A stretch of 64,000 nt of DNA from Heterodera schachtii. Taxonomy: Eukaryota; Nematoda; Chromadorea; Rhabditida; Heteroderidae. Under the pieces are notes generated by a model. That model saw nothing but the letters and a program-made list of their open reading frames with translations, was not told the DNA's origin and searched no databases. Shown piece by piece: positions 23,295-34,012 of the stretch. Within the stretch, counting starts at the first letter, position 1, and every line of letters starts with the position of its first letter. A program made the translations under genes and the position numbers. The stretch spans positions 154,998 through 218,997 of the forward strand of contig SIJG01000002.1 in NCBI GenBank assembly GCA_023374025.1, in the 5' to 3' direction.

Positions 23295-23721
23295 GTGCCA
23301 ACAGACAATTCTGAACCGAAACAAAATACGACGTTGAAAAATTAATAATATCGTGAATTTTGCCAACATTAGAAAATAAAGAAATTCTTAGGCGGCGGAA
23401 GAAGCCAATCGAAAAATAGCTTAACAAAAGCATCTAAAATATTTTTCATCCATTTTATTTATAAATCCACTAAGGGATATTATTTATGTTGAAATATTTA
23501 AATGATTAAAATTTCCAACCATATTAATTAATCTTCAGAATTGTTAAAACAAAAACTTCAACAATAGAATTAATCTTATTTTAAATCTATTAAACTTTTA
23601 AGTTTCAACCAAAACAATTTTTCCGATTAAAAGAAAAATTTCGATGTTCATATTCAAAATAATTGAGTCTTTCTTTACTTTTTACATTATTTTTTCTTTT
23701 GAAAATTTAAATTTTTAAAAT
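23284..23721 (+). repeat. Segmental duplication D2, copy 2
   Basis: Partner of 14984-15420. Here the first 11 bp are the right terminus of the CCGTAAT element. Confidence 0.88.
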
Positions 23722-24040
23722 TAAAATTATGATTTCTTTTAAATAATTAAATTATGACTTATTTTATAAATTTATTTGTTAAATTATGATTTTTCTCCTT
23801 TTTAATGTTGTTTGTGGTTGGGTTATTTTCTGATTTTACCCATTTATTTGTCTTATGAAATTGTGATTAAATTAAAAAATTTTATTGTATTTTTCCAAAG
23901 TTTTAAACTAACGAATTAATAACGAAACCATTTTTGGGCATGATTTTTAAAGTACTACATTTTTAATTTTAGCTAAATGAATTTTTGTTTTTTGTTTTTG
24001 TAATATATTTTTTTATTTCGCCATAATTGTTCATGCTCAC
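23722..24040. other. AT-rich background, related to 6700-6900
   Basis: No gene seen. GGGTTATTTTCTGAT and GTCTTATGAAATTGTG match 6708-6750. The similarity resumes on the other side of the next element (25685-25720 with 7105-7135), so the insertion at 24049 split an older repeat. Confidence 0.5.
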
Positions 24041-24362
24041 GTTCACACTAGAGACCGGACAACTGGGGTCGGAGGGATCCCGAGTCGGGATCCCGACTGA
24101 ATCCCGATCCCGATCAATCCCGAACATTTTGGAAAAACGATCGGGACGGATCCCGAGTCGGGATCCCGACCGAATCCCGATCCCGATCAATCCCGAAGAT
24201 TTTTTTTCGGGATCCCGCGGGATTATCGGGATTTGCTAAAACCCAATTTTTTATTTATTTATTGGCTTTTTAATTTTTAGTTTTGTGCTAAGTTTTGTTC
24301 AAATTCTTATCTAATATTTATAATTGATCAATTCGATTGTGAAAAATAGGGATGGTAATTAT

Positions 24363-24988
24363 CAGGGAACGGATCTATATGTGCTAAAAAACGCCAAATA
24401 TGTACATATATATGTGCCAAAAAACCCCCAAAATATGTGCTAAAAACTCCAAAAAAGGCCAAAATATGTGCCAATAATTGGAAAAAACTGGTCAAAAAAT
24501 AAGTTAATTTCTGAAAAAAGTCTAATTTTTTATCAATTTCGCTAGCACAATGCTATCAAAGCATTTCAATGCTTTTTGGCGTAAATTTTTTTCTCGCCCT
24601 CATAGATTTACTTATTTTCCGGAATTTTTTTTTTTGGCTAAAATACAAATTTTGCCTTAAAAGCGAAAAAAAAGTCATGAAAAGGGTCAAAAATGCAAAA
24701 GAAAAAATTGAAATTTTTGGGGACATTTTGCCAAGAATTTGATAGCCAAAAATTGAATTTTTGTAAAAAAAAAATTCAAATTTTATCAAAAAATCGCCAA
24801 AATATGTGACAAAAACTGCCGAAACCCCAAAATATGTTTTTATTCCCAAAAAGCCCAAAATATGTTTTTATATGTGCTAAAAACTCGCTCTGATTGAAAG
24901 GAAAACAAGTAAAAATGCTATTTTTGAGCTTTTCATGCGATAGCATATGCGCAAAAAAATATGTAAAAACATATAAATCCGTTCCCTG
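24363..24988. mobile_element. Nested hAT-like element 'AATATGTGC', 626 bp
   Basis: Inverted ends CAGGGAACGGAT and ATCCGTTCCCTG, followed inside by repeats of AATATGTGCTAAAA / CCAAAATATGTGCC. The 8-mers outside (GTAATTAT and GTGCCGAT) agree at only 4 positions, so no clean target duplication. The right flank is the GC palindrome of the host element, so the insertion point was apparently inside the core module. Fragments of the same family are at 5873, 20433 and 56530. Confidence 0.78.
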
Positions 24989-25160
24989 GTGCCGATAGGC
25001 GCCGCCGGGAAAATTTTGTATTTGAAATGTAATTTGTTAACAGAATTTATCCTAAAACTGTCCATATTTTGTGATTTTGAACTAATTTATAAGAAAATAA
25101 TATGTTCTTGGGTTTGGTGATACCAATTGGCACCGAAGGAAAAATATGTAGACAACAATT
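24988..25160 (+). repeat. GC core module, two copies (second decayed)
   Basis: GGTGCCGATAGGCGCCGCCG with GGGAAAATTTTG after it, then GTTTGGTGATACCAATTGGC at 25118 as a worn copy at about the spacing seen in the other elements. The G-tract that normally precedes the first copy is replaced by the nested element. Confidence 0.6.
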
Positions 25161-25673
25161 TTATTCTGATTATTGGACAAAATTCTTAGAAATCATTGTT
25201 CCATGAAATTATCGAATAAGATTTAGAATACTGTTTTAGGAATTTTAAAAAATAATTAATGATAATTCTTTTTTGGGAAATAAAAGTCAAAAAAGGTCAA
25301 CTTTTGCGTCAAGTTTTGAAAATTTTAATGGAATTTTGGAGAACTGTGAAGAATTTTTTGGGATTTTTAAGAGATTTTTTAAGAAAAATTAGCAAATGAC
25401 AATATTTTAAATTTAAAATTCAAGATCTTAATTAAAAAATGAAGATTTTTCGAAAAATTATCGTGACTTCAATCCCGCGGGATCCCGCGGGATTGGTAAA
25501 ATGGTCGGGAGGGATCCCGTTCGGGATCCCGATGAAATCCCGATCCCGATCAATCCCGATGAATTTAAAAAATCGCTCGGGACGGATCCCGAGGTCGGGA
25601 TCCCGAATTTAATCCCGCGGGATCCCGAAGAAATCCCGCGGGATCCCGATCCCGTCCGGTCTCTAGTTCACAC

Positions 25674-27163
25674 TATCATATCACTGACAGCATTAATTTT
25701 CGGCGATTAAAATTTAACATTTCTCTGAAAAAAATTAAATTAATTTTTCATTTTATACAATTTAATAATTTTTTACTGTTAATTCTTTTAATTTATTCTT
25801 ATTTATTTAGCATATTCTATTGCTGAATTTTTTCTCTGACAAATTTATCCGCTGATTTTAAAATATTAATTGATATTATTTATATATATTTATTTTTATA
25901 AATATGCGCAAATTATTTTAATTTTTTAAATATTTACGAACATTGAATAAATATTTGAATAAATAATTTTTTAAATTAGTTTATTTCGTTTAATTTATTG
26001 ATATTTTTTATAGTTTTATTCCTCCGTATTAATTGAATGGTGAAATTATTATTTTTTTTATCTTTTTTAACTCTTGTCTTTCGTCGATTTTATCTTCAGA
26101 ATTGCATATGCTCTTTATTTCATTTTGCCATTTTAATTATTAACTTATAATAAATTTCCTCTTTAAATTCATTTATTTTTAATTGATTTTGTAATAAATA
26201 GATTTGTGAATATAATTTAAAAGATAAATTATAGAAATATGAATAAAAAAAAAGCAAAGGGATAAATGATTAAAAATATTAGTTTTATTTAGTGTTCGGA
26301 ATTTCGAATTTACGGGTAAATCCACCATAAAAATGGAATGAAAATTTTAAAAGAAACGCAACCAAAGCAACATTTAATTTTAAAAAAGGAACAACGAACA
26401 TTTTTAAATTTTTCGACTTTGTTCAATTTAATTTTGTTAAATAATAATTTTCTCGGAAATAGCTTAACAAACTAAAAATATTTTTTTCATTTAATTTCAG
26501 GAGAGCTTATAAAAAAATCAAATTCCTTTGCTTTACATATAAATAAGCTATTAATGCTTAAAATAATTTTTTTAGAGAATAATTCTGATTTTTGATTTTT
26601 CACTCGCACTATTTTTAAAATCTTTGAATATTATCATTGATCCGTGCAGGATTCTTTAAATTCTCAACAAAAATTGAATTTCAAAGATAATCTCACGGAA
26701 GGATTGGAAATTACTTTTGAGAATTCCTTCAACTTATTTTTTCCATTTTTTTTTTCTTATTTTCTTTTTTGTTATTCCGGCTTTTTAACTTTGCTTAAAT
26801 ATTTGTTAAAACATTTATTTTTGTTTTACTAATTTTTACCTGTTAATTGGGTTTTCTTTTCATTTGACTTAAATATAAGCAAAGTTATTCAATTATAAAT
26901 TAATATTTTAATTTTACTTTTCAGTAATTTAATTTTCATTTAAAAGTTTCCATTATAACTTTTTTTTTTGTCATTTTTTGTCTGTTATATTAAATTGATT
27001 GACTCATTTATTAATAATAATTAATTACCTAATTTATGAAATTATTTATTTTGGTTGAAATTTTTTCTATTATCTTTTAATTTTTGTTAAATAATTATAT
27101 TTTAATAAGGTTAACAATTGAATAAATTTTTCTAACTCTATGAATTGGATTGTTAATTATAAT
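25674..27163. other. AT-rich background, no gene seen
   Basis: Contains one copy of dispersed repeat V at 26453 (GGAAATAGCTTAACAAACTAAAAATATTTTTTTCAT). Frames over 60 codons here are T-rich hydrophobic chance frames. Confidence 0.5.
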
Positions 27164-27849
27164 CAGGGCTCCATTTTTATGTAAATAAGATTCACGGAAT
27201 TTAAAAATGCTGATTTTTCTGTTCGTTTCATACATTTCAGAAAAATATGAAACCGAATAAAAAAGGCACCAAAAATCGCGAAAAAGGCACTATAAAAGGC
27301 ACGAAAAAATTGAAAAAAAGGCATGAACAGGCACAAAAATCCCGGAAAAGGCATGAAAAAAGGCATTTAAAAATTTTTTTATAAAGGATTTTTAGGGAGC
27401 AAACACGTAAATTTAACCAAATAACTTAATTTTATTCATTAAAATGATAACTAAATACTTTATAATGTTTTTTGAAGAAGGAAAATTTAAACCTAAAATT
27501 TTTTATCAAGAAAATCAAAATGAAATTTTGGCGATCAATTTTTAGGAAAATTTTTTAAATTCTTAGGGGTGTATTTTCTAAAAAAAAATTTTGGTTCATT
27601 TCTTAGGGGTGTATTTTCCTGATTTTATTGCATTTTTAATGGAATTTTTCGGAAAAATGCCAAAAAGGCATCAAAACGGCAAAATGCCAAAAAAGGCATT
27701 TAAGGCATGAAAATCCCGAAAAAGGCAAAAAAAGGCATAATAAAAGTCAACGTAGAAGCCTCAAACCAAGTGGTAAATGTGTTATTTATGCTCAATATAT
27801 CGGAACTAGTGCGCAGAAAATAGGCATATGCCTCAAAAGTCGGTCTCTA
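27164..27849. mobile_element. hAT-like fragment(s) 'AAAGGCAC' ending in GGTCTCTA
   Basis: The left edge CAGGGCTCCAT shares nine bases with the tip of the element at 50058. The right edge GTCGGTCTCTA is the tip of the 24049 family. Between them are many AAAGGCAC/AAAAAGGCAT words on both sides. The two edges are not inverted repeats of each other and no 8-bp duplication matches (right flank GTAATCAC), so this is probably a chimera or a copy that lost its left end. TTCTTAGGGGTGTATTTT appears twice (about 27560 and 27601) and inverted near 28110. Confidence 0.6.
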
Positions 27850-27997
27850 GTAATCACATATTAATAATAATAATTATTATTATTACATGATTTTATGGTT
27901 TCAAGTTTTTATTTGTTTAAGAAGTTAGAGTTTATTTATTTTTATTTTGTATTAATTAAATAAGATAATTTTTGTATTTTTTTAAATTCCACTAATA

Positions 27998-28005
27998 TTT
28001 CAATT
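27998..28005 (+). other. 8-bp target duplication, left
   Basis: TTTCAATT, repeated exactly at 29052-29059 on the other side of the element. Confidence 0.9.
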
Positions 28006-28236
28006 TAGGGTTGCGTCCCCGACCCCGCCCCGACCCCGAACCCCGACGTTTCCAACCCCGACAACCCCGAACCCCCACCCTTAACCCCGATCGGGGTCGG
28101 GGTTAAATATACACCCCTAAGAATGGAATTTTTGTGGGAGAAAAGGCAAAAAAGTTATAAGAAGTTTGAATTTTTTAACCATTTTGTCAAATTTTATTAA
28201 ATAAAATAAATTTGCTGATGCTTATTTATTTGAAAT

Positions 28237-28295
28237 GTAGTGTAGTGGGTAAGTGCATCACACTTAAATTTCTTTCTGTCATAGTTCGATACCTG
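28237..28295 (+). other. tRNA-like A/B-box sequence within hAT-like element
   Basis: GTAGTGTAGTGGGTAAGTGC resembles a tRNA D-arm/A box, and ATAGTTCGATACC 28 bases later resembles the T-arm B box (GTTCRANNCC). Arms do not form a convincing cloverleaf and there is no clear acceptor stem, so it is not called a tRNA gene. It could be a tRNA-derived insertion or an internal Pol III promoter. Confidence 0.45.
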
Positions 28296-28559
28296 TTGAC
28301 GTTTTCACTTTAATTTATTGTTTTTGTGATTAGGTAATATGGTTTTTTAAACAAAAACCCCAAAAAAACTGGTCATCATTGGCATAATTTATTGAGAAAT
28401 TTAATCCAATCTTCCTTTCGTTGAAATTAAAAAATTTAATTTTCCTTGAGTAAATCATGAAAATTAATATTTTTCAAATTATTTTTTACAAAATATAAAA
28501 AATTTCACGGAAATCATAAATTTTTGGTGAAAAACTATTAGAAAATAGACCTTAAATTT

Positions 28560-28740
28560 CAAAATTCGCCCGACGGCGCCTATCGGCACGGCCCGCCGGA
28601 CCCCTTTCTCCTAAAAGTCTTTAGAAAAAGAGCGCCGCGAAAAAAAGATCATTTGAAAAACAAAAAAGGTGATCAGAAATTTTTGGGCATTTTTTGAATA
28701 AAACCCACTATTTTTATTTGGGGCCGGCGCCGGAGGAAAA
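28560..28740 (-). repeat. GC core module, two copies, minus orientation
   Basis: GACGGCGCCTATCGGCACGG, CCGGACCCC and AAAAAGAGCGCCGCGAAAAA reproduce the module read from the other strand. The C-run is short here (4). A second GC block, GGGGCCGGCGCCGGAGG, follows at 28720. Confidence 0.65.
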
Positions 28741-29208
28741 ATTTAAATTTTTGACTATTTTTACAGATTTTCACTGAAAATTGGCCATTTTAAAAGTCTT
28801 ATGTGTTTTTAATTAATTCTATACAAAAATAAAAAATAAATAAAAAAGTACATAAAATTATTAATGAATAATAAAAAAATTTTAAGCAAAAATAATATAA
28901 GTTTTTGACTATATGGCATAAGGCAAAAATTGAAAAACCCCGACCCCGACCCCGAACGATTTGTCAACCCCGACCCCGAACCCCGACACTTCAAACCCCG
29001 ACAACCCCGAACCCCGAATTTTCAAACCCCGACGTCGGGGACGCAACCCTATTTCAATTTATTGAATAAAGAAAAATTTATATATCTATGTCAAAATTAT
29101 TATCCCATTTAATAATTAATTTTCTCCAAGTTTTTTTTTATGATGACAACATTTATCTAAAATTTAATAGGTTTAAAATTTTTCAATTTTTTTTCAATTT
29201 TTTCAGAA

Positions 29209-29310
29209 ATTTCACCGTACAATTTTCCAAATTTTTCAGATAAACAATTAATGCTACCTGTGTATATATATTCCATCCTTCGTCTGATATTTCTGCCATT
29301 TTAAAAAATT
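29209..29310 (+). repeat. Dispersed repeat P, copy
   Basis: ATTTCACCGTACA, TTTTCCAAATTTTTCAGATAAA, then TATATTCCATCCTTCGTCTGATATTTCTGCC. It parallels 34838-34936 and the inverted copy at 44930-45030. Confidence 0.65.
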
Positions 29311-29786
29311 AATTTCTTTTCTTTTATCTCATTGTTTCAAACAAAAACTTTTCGAATATTTATCTTCATTTTTTCCACTTTTTATTGTAATAAGTGGGTT
29401 TCTTACATATTAAAATAGAATTAGTTTTATTTATTATTATATTAAATTTGGACTAAAAATACAATTTATTTTTGGCTCTAATTATTTTTATTTTGAATGA
29501 TTTTCTTTTTAAATTTCAATTTGAAATTACAACTCTGTTTAAATTTTTAAAGTGAAATAATATAATATTTTAATTAATTGGCTTTGTTTCTACTCATTTC
29601 CTGCCTTTTAATATGTTTAATTTGATATTATTTTTTTAATAAAAATAAATTTTATGCTAGGTTTTTAATAAAAAATTTATTTTATTTTAAATCCATGTAA
29701 CAAAAAGTACGTTCGTTCTTTGATTATATGGATTTGATATATTTATTTTCAAATAGCTGTTTAGTTTTAAGAATTCTTCAATGTTA

Positions 29787-29994
29787 ATTTTTTTTAGAAA
29801 GATAATTAATTATTTGATTTTTAAAATGTTTCATTTTTCCCCTCCTTAGGCGTAATTATAATAATTTTTGACAAATTATAAATTCCTTAGCTTTTTTAAA
29901 TAGAAAATTTTTTTTCAGTTATTTTACAGCAAATACTCTCAGTGTCAATAAAAATATTTAAATTTAGTTATTTTAAAGCAATGTTTTTAATTGA
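29787..29994 (+). repeat. Direct repeat D4, copy 1
   Basis: TTTTTTTTAGAAAGATAATT through CCCCTCCTTAGGCGTAATTA and on to CTCAGTGTCAATAAAAATATT. The copy at 30660-30965 has about 90 bp more just before CTCAGTGTCA. Confidence 0.85.
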
Positions 29995-30441
29995 AATATT
30001 ATAATAATGTTAAAATTTTAAAATTAAAAAAATGTAATTTCGAGGTTCAACTTTCTTCAATGTGTTTTTTCTTCAAAAATTCTGCTCAAAATAAATCCTA
30101 GCTTTCGTACCATTAATTAATGTAGAATAATTTTTGAATTGTAACATTAGTGTAAAAAAGAATAGGGATGAAGGAAAATTTATGGGAAAAACTGCATGAA
30201 ATTTGTGGAGAAATGAATGAAGATCTTAATTTACGCAAATATTGGGTGAAATTTCTGAAGAAAATTAGTAGATTTTAAAATCCTCTAGTAAACTTACTTA
30301 TTTAAATTGATTTAAAATGAAAATTTTTATTTCAATGTAAATTTTTTTTGGTCGGAGATGGAATGCTTTTATAATATTCTTTAGTTTATTTTTTTAAATA
30401 ATTGTCTAATAAAATTTATTATTTTTCGATGCCGATTGTAT

Positions 30442-30928
30442 TAAATTTAAATATTTTTATTGACACTCAGACTATTTTCGGTTCGGCTCAGTACGCATTT
30501 TTCGGGTAATTTCCACCCCGATCCGCGAAATTAACAGATTATCAAGTGAAAAATTAAGTAATCATTTTAGACAAACATAAAGAGCTCAAAATTTGCTAAT
30601 TTCCTTTAAGAGTGGTCTCGAAACATTTGTTTATATTATTATCGAGTTGTAAAAAATTTATTTTTTTTTAGAAAGATAATTAATTATTTGATTTTTAAAA
30701 TGTTTTCATTTTTCCCCTCCTTAGGCGTAATTATAATAATTTTTGACAAATTATAAATTCCTTAGCTTTTTTAAATAGAAATTTTTTTTCAGTTATTTTT
30801 TGACTTTTTTTGAAAATTCCTCCCTAATATTTTTACGACATTTTGTCGGTGCTAGGTCGAACCGAAAATAGTCTCAGTATGGGCGAACCGAAAAATAATC
30901 TCAGTGTCAATAAAAATATTTAAATTTA
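30442..30928. mobile_element. Inverted-repeat element with TTTTCGGTTCG ends, about 490 bp
   Basis: The left arm (30442-30490: ATATTTTTATTGACACTCAG, ACTATTTTCGGTTCGG) is repeated inverted at 30855-30928, where the CGAACCGAAAATAGTCTCAG word occurs twice. The interior includes GGGTAATTTCCACCCCGATC at the left and TCCCTAATATTTTTACGACA at the right. Both of these also occur at 60060-60160, but joined in the opposite order. The right arm overlaps the D4 repeat, so insertion and duplication happened in succession. The superfamily is unclear. Confidence 0.65.
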
Positions 30929-30965
30929 GTTTTTTTAAAGCAATATTTTTTAATTGAACTCGCAG
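30660..30965 (+). repeat. Direct repeat D4, copy 2
   Basis: Partner of 29787-29994, with an extra 90 bp (about 30800-30893) that ends in the right arm of the inverted-repeat element. Confidence 0.85.
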
Positions 30966-31939
30966 TAACAAATATTTTACCGCTGAAAAAAGTTATTAAT
31001 TTTCGGCAAATTTTTAATATAAGTTTAAATAAATTGACTTAGGTTCATTAATTTAAGTGTATTTTTCAATTACATAATTATTTTCATCTTTTTTTAAATA
31101 ATATTCATTAATATGAATTCGCATAATAATTTCTTTTTTTACCTTTTATTTTTCTTTTACTTTTGGATTTAATTAAATTTTTTTAAATTTAATCTTGTTA
31201 TTCGGTTTTTTCTTTTCTATCCACCTCTTCGCTTTTGCATAATTAATTTTTACTTTAAGGACAATATATTTTTTAAAGAATTTATTTTGCTTTCCATTTT
31301 TATTGTTATTTTTTGTATAATTTCAAAATATAATTTACTTTTTTTGCTTTAAATAATTTAATTTAATTTTAATTATGATAGTTTTGTTTATCCCCATCGT
31401 TGTTTGATCTGTTCCCTGGTTGTAGCTGTTCACTCTTTTGGACATTGTTTTTATTAATTATGATCATTTTTATTTAATTTTAAAATTGTTTTTTTAAGTA
31501 TCAAATTAGAATAGAAATGTAAATAATTAACCAAAGTGCATACAACGATTAAAAATTTCGTATGCTCAAAAAAGTATAAAAATTTTTAACAAGCCCTGTC
31601 AAATTTATATTCTTGTTGTAAAAAATCGAAAATTTCCGTTTTTTTCATATTAGGTCAGATATTCAGATTTAATTGAAATAAATGACGTGTTAGTGATTAG
31701 CAACCTTGAAAATTCCCGCGAACAATTTATACAAAAAAATATCATTTACAAAAAAATTTACAAGCCAATGGGTGGGTTCCGTTAGGTTTAATAAAATTAA
31801 AAAACACCGATTTGCAATGTTATGCCCTTGTTCTGCAAATATTAATTGGTTGTTTTTAAGTTTACGGGATTTGGCATTTTTAATTTACGGGTAAACTCAA
31901 AATAAATAATCGAATGGCAGTTTAAAAGCAGAGTTCCCA
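30966..31939. other. AT-rich background, no gene seen
   Basis: Contains a copy of repeat T at 31205-31300 (CCTCTTCGCTTTTGCATAAT, TTTTTACTTTAAGGACAAT). A 62-codon frame at 31706-31894 has no recognisable features. Confidence 0.5.
31205..31300 (+). repeat. Dispersed repeat T, copy
   Basis: CCACCTCTTCGCTTTTGCATA followed by ATTTTTACTTTAAGGACAAT. This copy shows the uninterrupted CCTCTTCGCTTTT that is split by the element at 62968. Confidence 0.65.
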
Positions 31940-32427
31940 AGTGTCCTTATTTCTAAGATTTGTCCTTATTTTCAGGCATCCCCAAATTGTGATTAATGAT
32001 TTATTTCGCTGATATAAATGCTTCCAAAATTACTAATTTTCAAAAAAAATTTTCCTGGCGGCATCTAACGACACCGCCAACCCCATAACTTTTTTTCTTA
32101 AAAAATTTGCTCAAAATCGTAAAAATTGGTCATTTTTAGTGAAAATCTGTTAGCAAATAGTGTAATTGCCCAAAATGCCTTAAAGAACAGTCACAATTTT
32201 ACAATTTTCTGAAATTTTTTTGTAAAAAATCACAAAATTTTGACAATTTTTGGACAAAATCTTTAACAATTGCTTCGTATTTTCAAAAAAGTTTTCCCGG
32301 CGGCGCCTATCGGCACCGCCGGACCCCCCCCCCCCCCCCCCCACTTTAAGTTTTTTGGAAAAAACGCCGCAAAAAAGTGAATATGCGGGAAAATGATAAA
32401 AATGATCAGCAGAAAAAATATTCAATT
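31940..32427 (-). mobile_element. hAT-like fragment with two GC core modules
   Basis: Two module copies in minus orientation: 32053-32090 (GGCGGCATCTAACGACACCG) and 32290-32360 (CCCGGCGGCGCCTATCGGCA, then 19 C, then AAAAAACGCCGCAAAAAA). GCAAATAGTGTAATTGCCC and ACAAAATCTTTAACAATTGC repeat the spacer seen elsewhere. The possible left tip is CAGAGTTCCCAAGTGTCC near 31938; no matching right tip was found before the next element. Confidence 0.55.
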
Positions 32428-32435
32428 GTTTTTAC

Positions 32436-32626
32436 TAGAATGCCACTGGACCGGGAATTTTGGGCAAATCCGGGACCGGGACCTTTTCGGTTTGAAAACC
32501 CGGGAATTTTAGGCTGGGAAAACGGGGAAAAAACCGGGACTAGTCCCGGTCTCGGTCAAAACCGTGACCTTGGTACTCAGTTGTACTCAGTTGTCCGCTT
32601 TCAGGTCCCAATCCCGTGGCAGTCTA
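32436..32626. mobile_element. Short hAT-like MITE, 191 bp
   Basis: Ends TAGAATGCCACTGG and, inverted, TAGACTGCCACGGG, with CCGGGACCGGGACC-type words inside. The flanks GTTTTTAC (32428-32435) and GTTTTTAT (32627-32634) agree at 7 of 8 bases, as expected for an ageing 8-bp duplication. The interior words resemble those of the larger element at 33264. Confidence 0.75.
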
Positions 32627-33263
32627 GTTTTTATGCTAATAAAATGTTGTTTTAAGTCGATTTTCATGTCTTTTATTTCGTTTCTTTAACGCTAATATTA
32701 GTTTTAGAAAAAATCTTTTTTTGGATTCCGAATCTTTTTTGAGCCATTTTGTCTTATTTTGAAAAAAAAACTTAAAAACTCTGTTTAAAAGAAATGCACA
32801 GCATTATTATCAAAGTTACCGTTTTTGAATTTATTGAAAACCATAGGGGGGACCAAAAGGGATGGAATTTTAAGGACCTAAAAACAAAAATGGATGGATT
32901 TTTGGGTTTAGGGCCTAATAAATCCTTAAAAATAAAACATGATTTTCTCGAAAAATAACTAAAAAGGCATTTAAAAACATTTTTCATTTAATTTATTTAT
33001 AGGATTTTTTATTATCTTTTAACTTTTGTTAAAATATTCTTATTTTGATGATGTTAATTTAAATTAATGAATTGAAATTGAAATTGAAATTAGATATTAA
33101 TAAGTATTATTATTTTTAATTTATATTTTACAAAAATAAAATGTTCTTTTAATTTTATTTTGCTATAATTAATTAAGATATGTTTTCACTTTCTAACTAT
33201 TTCACTAGCACTTCTTACAATATTAATTTGTTTTTTCAAATGCCTGTCTTCATTTCTTTTAAA
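32627..33263. other. AT-rich spacer with repeat V copy
   Basis: TCGAAAAATAACTAAAAAGGC and ATTTTTCATTTAATTTATTTATA at 32948-33003 are a copy of dispersed repeat V. No gene seen. Confidence 0.5.
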
Positions 33264-33579
33264 TAGAGTTGGTCGGGACCGGGAAATTTGACAAAAAACG
33301 GGACCGGGACTTGCCGGGACCAGAAAAGTCGGGACCGGGACCGGGACCAAGTTTTTTGACCGGGACCGGGATCGGGACCGCGAGAAAAGCCGGGACCGGG
33401 ACCAACCGGGAATTTTCCCAAGAGAAATTTTTTTTGAAAAAAATTTGAAAATTTGAGTGCACTTTGTTACGAAAATTGCCTACATTCAAAAATATACGCA
33501 TAAAATTTTTTAAATTTTTGTTTGGGGGAGGGATTCGAAGAATTTTTCCATTATTCATTGGAAATTTTTAAAAATTTTT

Positions 33580-33800
33580 AGTTCGGGGGGGGGCGGGCGT
33601 CTTGGAATTTTCTGAGTCCCAAAATTCTGGATTTTTTTAACAAATTAACAATCTCTTAAAATTTTTAAATCACTGTTTTAGTGGCAATGTTTTTTCAAAA
33701 AACTTTTTGGAACATTGGGGGGGGGGGGGTCCGGCGGTGCCGATAGGCACCGCAGGAAAAATTTTGAAAATTTGAGTGCGATTTGTTAACTGAATTTGTC
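33580..33800 (+). repeat. GC core module in the CGGGACC element
   Basis: TTTTTGGAACATT, 13 G, then TCCGGCGGTGCCGATAGGCA and GCAGGAAAAATTTTGAAAAT, then TGCGATTTGTTAACTGAATT. It is the clearest plus-strand copy of the module. An earlier G-rich block (TTCGGGGGGGGGCGGGCG, about 33583) may be a degraded first copy. Confidence 0.75.
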
Positions 33801-33936
33801 AAAAAATGACCAAATATTTGATTAATTTGTGGGGTTTTAGGCTGTTAAAAATGAAAAAAATAATAATTTTTAAGTTGAATTATTTTTATTAATTAAATTC
33901 AATAAAAATAATGGTAAAGAAAATATAAAAAAGTTT

Positions 33937-34005
33937 CTTTTCAATCGAGGAATTGAACCCAAGAGAAAAATAATGAAAGTCTGAAAGTTTAGCCACTAGA
34001 CAACA
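33937..34005 (-). other. tRNA-like A/B-box sequence within hAT-like element
   Basis: On the minus strand TTGTCTAGTGGCTAAACTTTC resembles a tRNA D-arm (A box), and TTGGGTTCAATTCCTCGATT resembles a T-arm (B box), with a TTTCAGACTTTCATT stretch where an anticodon arm would be. The layout recalls tRNA-Glu-like genes, but acceptor pairing is poor, so it is a tRNA-derived relic or promoter, not a tRNA gene. The younger nested element inserted at its edge. Confidence 0.5.
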
Positions 34006-34012
34006 TAACGAT
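34005..34012 (+). other. 8-bp target duplication of nested element, left
   Basis: ATAACGAT, repeated exactly at 34288-34295. Confidence 0.93.

Larger units (their letters stand above)
24049..25665. mobile_element. hAT-like element 'CGGGATCCCG', 1617 bp, perfect 8-bp TSD
   Basis: The terminal repeats TAGAGACCGGAC and GTCCGGTCTCTA are flanked on both sides by GTTCACAC (24041-24048 and 25666-25673), a perfect 8-bp duplication as made by hAT transposases. Subterminal zones on both sides are built of CGGGATCCCG, CCCGATCCCGATC and related words. The interior contains a further complete-looking element (24363-24988) and two copies of the GC core module (24988-25012 and a weak one at 25118). A 275-bp derivative of this element sits at 34013. 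Frames translating the repeats give Pro/Asp/Ile-rich low-complexity peptides and are not genes. Confidence 0.93.
28006..29051. mobile_element. hAT-like element 'CCCCGAC', 1046 bp, perfect 8-bp TSD
   Basis: The 18-bp ends TAGGGTTGCGTCCCCGAC are perfect inverted repeats, and TTTCAATT is duplicated on both sides. The subterminal zones are arrays of ACCCCGACCCCGAAC. Inside are a tRNA-like stretch (28237-28295), and two GC core modules in minus orientation (28569-28605 and 28720-28738). No transposase frame. Frames across the arrays give low-complexity peptides only. Confidence 0.93.
29060..30441. other. AT-rich background, repeat-derived, no gene seen
   Basis: Includes repeat P (29209-29310) and the first copy of the 29787/30660 direct repeat. 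The 29570-29785 stretch resembles 61600-62000 (GGCTTTGTTTCTACTCATTT; GTTTTAAGAATTCTTCAATG), an old duplication. Confidence 0.5.

Noticed and set aside
24049..25665. Regularly spaced palindromes resembling a CRISPR array
   Set aside because: Repeat words are short, variable, without unique spacers of constant length, lie inside a transposon with target duplications, and the host is eukaryotic.
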